This document shows positions 10,956 to 21,800 of a stretch of DNA of 64,000 nt, one piece after another. Position 1 is the first letter of the stretch. Each line of letters starts with the position of its first letter. The position numbers and the translations under genes are program-made. Below the pieces are notes generated by a model, which ran no database searches, was not told the DNA's origin, and saw only the letters and a list, made by a program, of their open reading frames with translations. This DNA is from Strongylocentrotus purpuratus (taxonomy: Eukaryota > Echinodermata > Echinoidea > Camarodonta > Strongylocentrotidae): positions 248,001-312,000 of the forward strand of contig NW_022145537.1 of assembly GCF_000002235.5 (NCBI RefSeq), written 5' to 3'.

Positions 10956-12707
10956 TCCAGGGGGCAGAGCCACCGGTAGTCAAGGGGTTTTAGGCATTTA
11001 ATTACGGTCAGATGCACATGTTTTGATACCTTATTTGTGACACTGGCAGGTCACGAATTGGCGTGGGGTCCAGGAGCGGAGCCTTCGGATGCTCAAGGGT
11101 TTTGGGCAATAAATAACGGTCAGATGAGCATATTTTCATATCTTATTCGTGACACTGGCAGGACACAAATTGGTGTTGGGTCCAGGGTGCGGAACCCCCA
11201 GAAGCACAGGGGTTTTATACATTAAATTATCGTCAGATGATCATATTTTATACCTTATTTGTGCCACTGGTAGGTCACGAATTGGCGTGGGGTCCAGGGG
11301 GCGAAGCCCCCGGAAGCTCAGGGGTTTTGGGCAATAAATAACGGTCAGATGAGCATATTTTCATACCTTATATGTGACACTGGCAGGACACAAATTAGTG
11401 TTGGGTTCAGAGGGCGGAGCCCCCAGAAGCTCAAGGATTTTATATATCAATTTTTCGTCAGATGAACATAATTTTATACCTTATTTGTGACACTGGCAGG
11501 TCACGAGTTGGCGTGGGATTCAAGGGGCGGAGCCCCCGGAAGCATAGGGGGTTGGGGCAATAAATAACGGTCAGACGAGCATATTTTTATACCTCATTTG
11601 CGACACTGGCATGTCGCGAACTGACGTGGGGTCCAGGAGGCGGAGCCCCCGAGGGGCTGGCAATAGATAACGGTCAGAAAATCATCCGGGGGCCCGCCTT
11701 AGGGCCATTGGTTGGGTTTATGGGAGGGGGAGAGAGTCCCGCAAGCTCAGGGCTTTAGGCATTTAATTACGTTAAATGAGCATAATTATACATGATTTGT
11801 TACACTAGCAGGTAACTAATTTGCGTGGGGTCCAGGGGCGGAGCCCCCAGAAGCTCAGGAGTTTTAGGAATTTTATGACGGTCAGACAAGCATGCAAGGG
11901 CCCGCCTTAGGGCCCCTGGTGGGGTCGATGGGTGGAGCCCCGGAAACTTAGTGGTTTTAGGCATTTAATTACGGTCAGATGAACATATTTTGATACCTTA
12001 TTTGTGACACTGGCGGGTCACGAATTGGCGTGGGGTCCAGGGGGCGGAGCCCTCAAAAGCTCAGGGGTTTAGGACAATAAATAACGGTCAGATGAGCATA
12101 TTTTCATACCTTATTTGTGACACTGGCAGGACACAAATTAGTGTTGGGTCCAGAGGGCGGAGCCCCCAGTAGCTCAAGGGTTTTATATATCAATTTATCG
12201 TCAGATGAGCATGATTTTATACCTTATTTGTGACAATGGCAGGTCACGAATTGGCGTGGGGTCCAAGGGGCGGAGCCCCCGGAAGCTTACGGGGTAGGGG
12301 CAATACATTACGGTCAGATGAGCATATTTTTATACCTCATTTGCGACACTGGAAGGTCGCGAATTGACGTGGGGTCCAGGAGGCTCAGGCAATAGATAAC
12401 GGCCAGATAAGTATCCGGGGCCCGCCTTAGGGCCATTGGTTGGGTTTGGGGGGGGGGGCAGAGCCCCGCAAGCTCAGGGCTTTATGCATTTAATTACGTC
12501 AGATGAGCATAATTCTACCTTATTTGTGACACTAGCAGGTAACTAATTTGCGTGGGGTCCAGGGGCGGAGCCCCCAGAAGCTCAGGGGTATTATAACAGT
12601 CAGACAATCATGCAGGGGCCCGCCTTAGGAGATGTCGAGGGGTTGAGCCCCGGAAACTTAGTGGTTTTAGGCATTTAATTACGGTCAGATGAGCATATTT
12701 TGATACC
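10956..12707. repeat. satellite B, third and longest block
   Basis: About sixteen units in the same orientation as the other blocks. A higher-order pattern is visible: a run of units, then a GGGCCCGCCTTAGGGCC boundary word (near 11690, 11900, 12420, 12610), then a new run. The block is probably the continuation of 5290-6568 before the two hAT-like insertions. Confidence 0.8.
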
Positions 12708-14232
12708 TATCTTTCCCTTTTTTTTCCCTTCTTTTTTTTCTTCTTTCTTTTTCCTTTCTTTTTTCTTCTTTTCCCCCCTTTTTGTTGCCAGAGGGGGGGG
12801 GGGGGGGGGGGATCCCCTTAGATCCGCCACTGATGGCATGTACATATTTATATATATATATAAATAGTTATATTATATATTTTTTACTATGAACTTAAAC
12901 GAATTTTTGAATTTATATCATGTAATGTTTTATTTCACATGTATTTATTGTTTTGTAATGTTTTTATCAATTTGTAAAAAGTCACCAAATTCAGCACTCG
13001 GGCTGCGAGATGAATTTCAATAAAACAAACCATTTATAAAACAATGTTTCTTGACTGAAATCAACCGATTAGCTATTCCCATTGGGAAATTATATATCAC
13101 AACTACATATTTTTAAATATTTTTATGGTCGCAGCTATCATTGTATGGCTGTAGGCGCTATTTGAAATTCATCAAAATTTACCGGTAGCACTGGTAAATT
13201 TTTTAATTCATTTTTACTCGAAAGCAGAAGTGTTTTAGGGGCTAAATTTTCTACCGCTTATAATACATCCACATGGGCATCCAAATATATCAAAATTGTA
13301 AAGAATCGCTATCCATCCAATTTTCAAAATTTCCCAAAACTTTGTATTACCTAAACATATAGGTAAAGATAAATAGGAAAAGAAATAAGAAAACGCAGGG
13401 AGGGGAGATGAAATGACATGTTTATTTGACGTATAGGTACTTATTATTGAACGTTTGAGTTTGGTTTTGAATGAAGTAACATTAGTGCTGGAGATTACAT
13501 CAGAAGGGAGGGAATTCCATATTCGAGGACCAGCAGATTTAAATGCAATAATAGTTGACTGTTTGAGTGCTAATGGTAAATGGAGTTTAGAGTGGAAACG
13601 GGTATTATATTGATGGTAATGTTTATTGTACTAAAATAGATTTATTATATTAAAGGTAATACAAAGTTTTAGGAAATTTTGATATATTATGATGCCCCTG
13701 TGGATGTATTATAAGCACTAGAAAATTTAGCCCCTAAAACACTTCTGTTTTCGAGAACAATTGAATATAACAATTTACCGTTGCTCCTGGTAGATTTTGA
13801 TAAATTTCAAATAGCGCCTACGGCCATACAATGGTAGCTGCGACCATAAAAATATCAAAATATGTAGTTGTGATATATAATTTCCCAATGGGTATAGCTA
13901 ATCGGTTGATTTCAGTCAAGAAACATTGCTTTATAAATAGTTTGTTTTATTGAAATTCATCACGTTAATTTTACTCTCTTTTTTTTGGGAGATGCCCCCC
14001 CCCCCCACTGGCGCTCAAGAGGGGGGGGGGGGGGGGGTGCGATTTTTCAAATTTTCGAGGACCAAAAAAATTGTGCTCAATACCCCACACCGCCCCCCCC
14101 CCTCCCCCACTGAGCGAAATATTGGCCGGCACGATTTTCAAATTTCAGCACACTAAATTTCATATTGATTTAAAATTTGGGCCCCCCTCCTTGAACCAAA
14201 TTCATGACCCCGTACCAAAACTTTGTATTACC
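12708..14232. repeat. composite repeat, copy 2
   Basis: Same order as 4003-5290: pyrimidine tract, AT segment, TTAA-type MITE piece (about 13030-13350), minus-strand LINE relic (13400-13610), MITE piece inverted (about 13650-13930), C/G-run boundary. It differs by a G-run and GATCCGCCACTG insertion near 12793-12850. It continues at 14100-14232 into the inverted form of the sequence at about 3440-3510 and ends in CAAAACTTTGTATTACCTTT, the outer end of the MITE family. Confidence 0.75.
13400..13610 (-). mobile_element. LINE RT C-terminal relic, second copy
   Basis: Near-identical to 4640-4840 and encodes the same AGPRIWNSLP and SFKTKLKRS words on the minus strand. It was copied as part of the composite rather than inserted independently. 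Confidence 0.65.
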
Positions 14233-15105
14233 TTTAGGGGTGCTTTATAAGAAGTGAAAGGGGGCGTTTTTTAAAAAGGGATAGGCTCCTTATAAGAAAG
14301 GAAAAGGGGCACGTATCGTTGATAAAAGTGTAATTATCAGAAGTGAAAAGGGGGTAATTATCGCATCTGAAAAGGGGCACTGGCCATATAGAAAAGCGGC
14401 ACTTATGAGAAAGAAAAACGGGCACTTATAATAAATGGAAATGTGCTTTGTTGAAAGAAAAGGGGAACCGATCAGATTTTGATAGGGGCATTCATCGGAG
14501 GTGAAAGGGTGCATTTATGAAAAATAAATGTTAAAACATGTTAAAATAAACGGGGCACTTATCAGAGATAAAAATGGGTAATTATGAGAAGGGGAAGGGG
14601 CACTTAAAGAAAGGAAAAGAGCACTTCTCAGGAGGAGAAGGGCACTTGTCAAAGTAAATGGAGTAACTCTCAGAATTGAATAAGGTCATTTAGAAGAGAT
14701 GAAAAGGGGCACTTATGAGAATGAAAAGTAACTATTTTCATAGGTAAAAAGGGGCATTTATGAGAAGGGTAAGGGGCTCTTTTTTAATGGGGGCACTTGT
14801 CATAAGGAAAAGCGGGCACTTATTAGAAAGAAAAGGGGGCACATGTGAATAAGGTGCGCTTATCCGAGTTAAAAATGGATAGTTAGTAAAAGGGGAAGGG
14901 GCACTTCTTACAAAGGAAAAGGGGCACTTGTCAAAGGAAAAGGGGTAATCCTCAGATTTGAATAGGGCAATTATCAGAGGTGAAGGGGGCGCTTCTCGTA
15001 CCTCGGAAAAGGGGCACTAATTACTAGAGATTAAAAAGGGCACTTGTAGAAGTAAAAGGGGCACTCTTCCCATGTTAAAAGGGGCACATTTTGGGTACTA
15101 GAGAT
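14233..15105. repeat. purine-rich repeat related to the 9237-10955 element
   Basis: Continuous AAAAGGGGCACTTAT-like words at about 30-45 bp spacing, with whole sentences shared with 10050-10900 (for example TTGTCAAAGTAAA followed by CTCAGAATTGAAT). No matching terminal inverted repeat was found at either end, so it looks like a fragment of the same hAT-like family. Confidence 0.65.
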
Positions 15106-15112
15106 AGTGTTG

Positions 15113-15367
15113 TTGTTGTTGTTTTAGTTATAAGGGCGTGTGTCATTCAATTATGAATATTTACGCTGTCGGATGTTGCCTCTATTCAAGTCGTCGAAAT
15201 AACCTCTGCGACGCATTAGCGGTACGGAAAAAAATACGCCTCCCGGGAGGCGTATTTTTTATTTACACGGCAGCTAGGGGAAAAGCTCGATTAGCGCCGC
15301 CTCTGTGTATATACACTTTGGCGTAAATACATTCTTGTACACGCCGTTAAAACTAAAACAACAACAA
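15113..15367. mobile_element. foldback MITE next to the stonin 5' end
   Basis: Outer arms TTGTTGTTGTTTTAGTT and its reverse complement at 15351-15367 continue into GGCGTGT-like inverted words. Near the centre, AATACGCCTCCC is followed directly by GGGAGGCGTATT, a perfect palindrome with about 16-bp arms (15228-15261). No ORF and no clear target duplication. It lies about 240 bp upstream of the stonin start codon. Confidence 0.6.
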
Positions 15368-15606
15368 TCAATAATTTACCTTCCTCTCTCCAACGCACGT
15401 ACGACTACCATAGGCTCCATGCATAGATCCAGTGTAATCTATCTTTTGCGAAACTTCCTTTGAAGACTACTACTCGACTCGGCGCGCGCGGCTTGACTAT
15501 TCACTGCCACTGCACGCACTCGTACGTACTCGACGACACGCTGATATAAACACCGCCATTACAATGATTAACCTGGCGAAAAAGCAGACGAAATGCTGAG
15601 CTAAAA
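15368..15606 (+). promoter_or_regulatory. stonin 5' flank, possible core promoter / 5' UTR
   Basis: GC-rich for this window, with CG-rich words around 15480-15535 and a TATAAA at 15545-15550. A TATA-driven start would fall near 15575, leaving a short 5' UTR, but an unseen upstream non-coding exon is equally possible. An in-frame TGA at 15565-15567 shows that the coding frame cannot extend further upstream in this exon. Confidence 0.3.
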
Positions 15607-15853
15607 ATGTCTGGGTGGGTGTCATTCGACAATGATGGAGATGGAGATGTACGTGGGAAAGCACCAGCCCTACATTCATCGAGTAAATCAAGAGAAGATT
15701 ATGGCGTTGGCCTGGTTGTTGAGGCGGGTGCAGGTGTTATTAGCGGGAGTTGGGTGAAGTTTGAGCATTCAACCTCCCCGAGCACGCCCACCTCTACCGC
15801 CCATCGGGTGGCGGAGGCCCAGGCCCAGCGGCCTATGATATCTCAGCATACAG
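15607..15853 (+). CDS. STON2: stonin coding exon 1
   Basis: Encodes residues 1-82 and the first base of codon 83. The ATG has A at -3, and an in-frame stop lies 42 nt upstream, so this is the first possible start. Two WV(S/K)F motifs sit at residues 4 and 49. In vertebrate stonin-2 these bind the AP-2 alpha appendage domain. The exon ends CATACAG before a GTACGT donor. The phase (1) matches exon 2, 17.6 kb away, and the two exons share the same WVxF style and Ser/Pro-rich composition. The link is inferred from phase, motif type and the absence of another partner. Confidence 0.8.
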
Positions 15854-18800
15854 GTACGTCCATATAGGCCTACATGTATACAAAATATGAACCGTGAAGT
15901 GTGGTTGAATTAGTGTGGTGGATCGTGGAGTCACTAGTCATGCTGTTGTTCTCAATTTAGTTTTTCGTAATTGTTGGTCAGTTGGTGATTCAGTGTAGAT
16001 TTTTAAAATCATTTATTTCATGTAGACCTAGTCTTAGACCGAAAGCTTCAGTCTCTATAATCGTCGGTTGTTCCACTGAGACTCAGTGGAACAACCGACG
16101 ATTATAGAGACTGAAGCTTTCGGTCTAACCTAGTCTATACTATCTAGACCTCTAATCCACAATTAACTTAGACTTCTTCTTCAAGATAATCTGCCTCTTC
16201 AAGTTCAATACTGAAGATTCTTGCAGATGCTGTATACTCTGCCTGATCGGGGTGTGCAGGTGGACCATTACACCGGGGTTTCCCCTACTCTTATACGAAT
16301 AGTGCAATGGGTTCTTAACGTGCAAGGGTGGTGACTCTCCTGTACACGGGGCCTCCATTTAACGTCCCATCCGAGGGACGGAGTGTTTTCCACTTGACAT
16401 AACCTGCATCTATGAACAAGGGAAGGGGCACGTTAACACACAACGCAGACTTCAGTCATCCGCCTGGGTGGGAGTCGAACCCAGGATCTTTGGTTCGACA
16501 GGCAGACGCTTTACCGACTGAGCCAACTCGCCTCCTAATAGGTCTAGACCTAATTTAATGTCATAATTGTAGAATCTAGATCTACATTGCAACTTTAATA
16601 ATAATTTATGCAAAAAATATTATTAAAGTGTAACAAAGCAGGTCCGTAAAATGTGCAAAGAAAATATTCTTCATCAAAAAATTATTTGCATGTGATTGTG
16701 AGCTTGACTTTAAAGTGTACTTGTAAGCATTAACCAAAAAAAATTGTGATTGAAACAAAATCTCTTACCTGATTATTTGCTTGCAGTTTCAGCTTGAGGA
16801 ATAGTGGTGTTTATATTTATTTAATCAGAAAAAATAGGCGCTCGGGCTGACGCCAGCGCCGATGTCACTTCTCCATACAGTATAAACCCGATTAGTATAC
16901 TTGTACAGCCCGACGCATATCGGATAGGCTAGGTCATATCAGGAATGTCATAATTGGAGTGTCTACTGGGAGAATGGTGAATTATATTGCTCCTTCTTCC
17001 AGTGATTGTCAAGTCTGGCTTTAAAGCTGTTTACCGAGGTTGCAGATACATGTACTACCAACTCAGGGAGGGAGTTCCAGTCGTTGAGGACCCTGTGTTC
17101 TAATACCGGTATTCAAATTATGTAAGGAAACCTGTATACTTTCTAGACTTCACTGTCAGACACTATTGACTGACTGACTGACTTCTTTTTTTCTTCGGTA
17201 ATAACTTACAGAACATGAGCTGAAAAGCGTCCATGAGCATTTGTCTACATCAATAACCCACTTCTTGTAATGGCCAAAATTACACTGATTGAATCTTTGC
17301 GCAGCACAAAACGTACAACCCTTTGCTACAAGGGTATGAAAATCAGAATATTTCCTGCATGTAAATGGACTGCAATGTAGTTTATAATAATAATTCCTCA
17401 AATTTTTTTTCTATTACACATGGTGTACCACAAGGTTCTATCCTAGGTACTCTATTGTTTTTAATTTACATTAATGGTCTTACACATTCTTCTAAACACG
17501 AGATTGTTACTATTATTTGTGACAAGTTCACAAGCACAAATTGGCGCTTTCAACTGCACCTCGATGTTAAATGAAGGTCCTTCCCCTTGTGGGTTTTTCG
17601 GCATTATGTAAGGAAACCTGTATACTTTCTAGACTTCACTGTCAGACACTATTGACTGACTGACTGGCTTTTTTCATCTTTGGTAATAACATACATGAAA
17701 TGAGCTGTGAAGGGTACTTGAGCATTTTGTCTACATCAATAGCCCACTCCTTGTAATGGCCAAAATTAAACTGATTGAAACTTTGCACCGCATAAAAACG
17801 TACGACCATGCGGTACAATGGTCTGAAAATCAGACTATTACTTACAGGCTCTATACTAGCCCTTAAGTTGATTTGACAACTAATATTCATTATTTTCCCA
17901 CTTACAGACATTTTCAAGCAACCTTTTTTTTAGGGAAGTTTTAAATTAGTATTATCTTTCAAATGCCGTTGGAATTAAACCTTTTCATTTTTTTGGCCTG
18001 CAAATGGGACATACATGTAGTAGGCCTTTAAGGCAACACTAAACTACAACGATACATGTATAGATGGGCAAATTGGGCAATGTTCTCCTAGATTGGCTAT
18101 TACTTTCATTCAATCTGTCCCAACTTTGAGCTGCCATTTTCTCCTTCCTTTTACAATGTACTTTCCTCCCATCCTAGTCCCGCTGGGTTCACTCAATGTG
18201 ACTTCCGGACCGCATGACCGTTACCAAAATCGCGGAAAAAGGGGTCAATTTTAAGCAATGTCCACAGACAATATATTCCTCGAAATAAAGAAAATAGGGG
18301 TGCACAGGTGTCCTCGAAATTGATAAATAGGGGTCAGGAAAAGAGAAAACCGGGAAGAAAAATTCTCGGAGCCAAGTCTTGTCCTTGAAATATGGTAAAA
18401 AAAGGGGTAAATTTGCGAAAGTGTCCTTACAATCTTATAAATAGGGGTATTCAAAGTACAATTTTGTCCTTGTTTTGACGTAAAAAAGGGGGTTAAATTT
18501 CACAAAATGTCCTTGAAATTGACCGCAAAAGGGGGTTATTTGCATTTGTGGTAACGGTCATACAGTTGTACATGTCACCCTCTGCGGGGGAGTGACCCCA
18601 CCGTGATCCTAGTCCAGCTAGTGTTAATCTGTATAATTATACATATCTTGTTAACCCATCGCACACTGGAACCGGGTGCGCCCTGTATTAAGCCTCTTTC
18701 AAAGAGACTATAGTCAGTGGGTTCATCTAGTATGTTTCATTGTGATTTTCTAAAACGTAACAGAAAGACTCAAACCATATATGATACATAATGTACACGT

Positions 18801-21800
18801 GTAGAAGGAAATCTTTGTTTGAGCTGATGTTAAAATTGATTTTTACATTAATTTTGTATTTCTTAATAGTTAATGAGTTCTTTTCTTGGCTGGGATAAAG
18901 CTATATATAATGCATTCAATTTTTTAAAAACAGAATCGAATGTACGTTTACTTCAGATTCAACAATATGACATCTCAGTCACGGACTCATGTGGAATGCG
19001 AATGTGTACCTTTACCTGCATGTGAAGATATTTGTTTGCATTTCACAAAGACGTGAACTTTGACCAAGTAGGGATTATACCGGGGATGTACTCAGTACAA
19101 ACAATGTGATTACCTCCTATGCATCATTTAGTAGGCATAATGGACAAGGTACTACCGTATGTAGCATAGACATGCATCCAGCTCGTGTAGACCCACTTGT
19201 ATAAATTCATGTTTGTACAAGATGTACTGTAATAATGAAAAAATGAATGGAAAATGTAAATGTTATGTACAATAATTTATTTTAAATTTTGCAATGTGTG
19301 TACATGTACATTACATTTTATTGATAGCTGTTGATAGCTATAGTTTAAAGGAATTCAAAATCTTCCAAAAATTTGAGAAGTATTATTTTTGGGGTAAATA
19401 GAAGGGGCCTGCAAATGTTTGCTTTTATGCTAGTTTCTTGTGCAATTTTAAAGGCTCATTACCAGTACCTGGGTTTCAAATCAAGGAAGTATTGACTTAA
19501 AATTAATTTTAATGAAATATTATTTGGAGACAACATATCATACAGCTGTACAGTGTACATGTATGTAGCAGAAGAAGGAGAAGAAGATGGAGGAGGAGGA
19601 GGAGGAGGAGGAGGAGGAGGAGGAGGAGACACAACATTTAAGTTCATGATCGGCTGAGTGAGGATTGTATTTGGGATGTCAAGAACATTATTTGCTTTCA
19701 AAGAAATGAGGAAATACATACATGTACATGTACTGTATAGTGTATACTGTTAGTGTGACCCTCAAATTCTGTCCAATTAGGATATTTACTTAAAGATAAA
19801 CTTTAGTACTGGTAATGCGATTGCATTGTGAAAGAAAAGGTGTGAAAGGATCAGAAACAGTTGATCATGTAGCATGTAAGTATTGGTGTGCACTGCAAGG
19901 TTCTGGAGTCATCAAAATCATAATAAATTTGACCGAGTCTTGGTAAAGTAACAAACACTCACATAGAAAGCTACAGTATCTGGGACAACACACATGGTGT
20001 CGGGGATGGTACTACATGTACCCTTGGCTTCCTTGTCTTTCTATGCTCATTACTCAGCCAGTATACATTTTCTTCCAAAATTGTTTGGCACATGTCATTT
20101 ATTTGTAATCTTGAACATTCAGTGTAAGTTTCATTTGATTCTGTGAGAATTATTTTTTTTTTTTACCAGTACTGGAGTTTATAGCTTTAAATGTAATAAA
20201 TAAGTTGTTAATTACTACATGTACATGTCAGGCCATGTACATGTTGGCCCTATAGCCTTTTCTGGTTTTTATTATTTATTTTTTCTAACAATGAAAAACA
20301 ATGCAGTTTAGATCATAGCCACCCTTACCGAAAAGGCAGGCCTGCTTATAGCCTGCATCAAGCCTGCATAGCTGCTAAAAAGCAGGCTAATTCCTTAGCA
20401 AGCACTGACCTGCAAAAACGCCGAAATATGCAAATTAGGCAGGCTTAATTTAGCCTGTACATTTTAAAAGCAGGCTTATTTTAGCCTGCAAAATCATATT
20501 AACCTGGCTCAATTAGCCTGCAAAATTGCCCTGCTTTTTTAGTATGCAAATTAACCTGCTTTGTTAGCCTGCAAAAACGCTGAAATATGTAAGTTAATTG
20601 CAGGTTAATTTTAGCATGCTAATCTAAAATGCAGGCTAACAAAAATGAAGATATTCGATTAATTGCCATCACTATCGGTACAAGACTTCTTTTGGTATAT
20701 CGACTCGGGTAGAGGAACGAGGGATAAATTGATACATCATAATCAATATTTGCAAGTGTCCACCAATAGGAATATTCTAACCTCAATTGCATTAGACTAA
20801 CTCCATCACAATGATCATTTGAAGTTAATTCAAGATTGACTTTTGTAAAAGTACAGGCTCATACACCTATATATAGAAAACATACATGCTATTTGAATTG
20901 GTTAGTAATCGTATAATCAATATATCTATTGCTAAAACGTGAATGTAAGTGTGATCAGACAAATAATCTATTGGTCAATAATTTCCAAAGAAAAATACAA
21001 TCACAAAATTGATATGTGCATTAATTGTCATAATTTGCTTAACAATTAATCATGATAAATGTATTTTTCTGTGAGACGTGTAAAGTAATAATGAATATTC
21101 ATGAGATACGTATTGCAGGTTAATTTTAGCATGCTAATCGAAAAGGCAGGCTAACATACATGTAAATGAAGGTTTCTATTGGTTTCTATATTGGTCCCAT
21201 ATTGGGTTCAATTAGTCTTATTGGTTTATATTGGTCCTATTGTTCCTATTGGTAGATCTATTGGTCTTATTGGTTTCAATTGGACCAATTGGCCCCATTA
21301 GATATTTCAAATGGTTTCAATTGGACCAATTGGCCCCATTAGACTTAAATGGGACTTCAATTGGACCAATCAGCCCCATAGACTGTAAGGTTTTCAATTG
21401 GTTTCAAATATATCTTTTCTTCATATAAGTTGCAATTTAATCCAATTACGATATTTAATAAACACAAGACTATATCAATGTTATAACTATGGCCTAAAAA
21501 CATTGCCCTCTCTTTCTAAGGCTCCATCATATTTCTTCCTTTATTTAACTTAGTCTTATGTATTATTCTGTTCGTTTGTATAAATGCATCCCCCCCAAAA
21601 AATGATTACAAAAAATGTAACATGCCAAATGTAATGAAATAAACATGTGAAATATGAAAATAAAATGAAATTGAAACTGAATCGGACCAATTGAAGTCCA
21701 AAATAGGGCCAATTGGTCCAATTGAAACCAATTGAGTTCCCATTAAAGTCTAATAGGGCCTATATAGGCCAATTGGTCCAATAGGGCCAATCTGGACCAA

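Noticed and set aside
16471-16536. tRNA gene on the minus strand
   Set aside because: A and B boxes are good, but the anticodon and acceptor stems do not pair, and the unit continues into a body with a target duplication. It is a SINE head.
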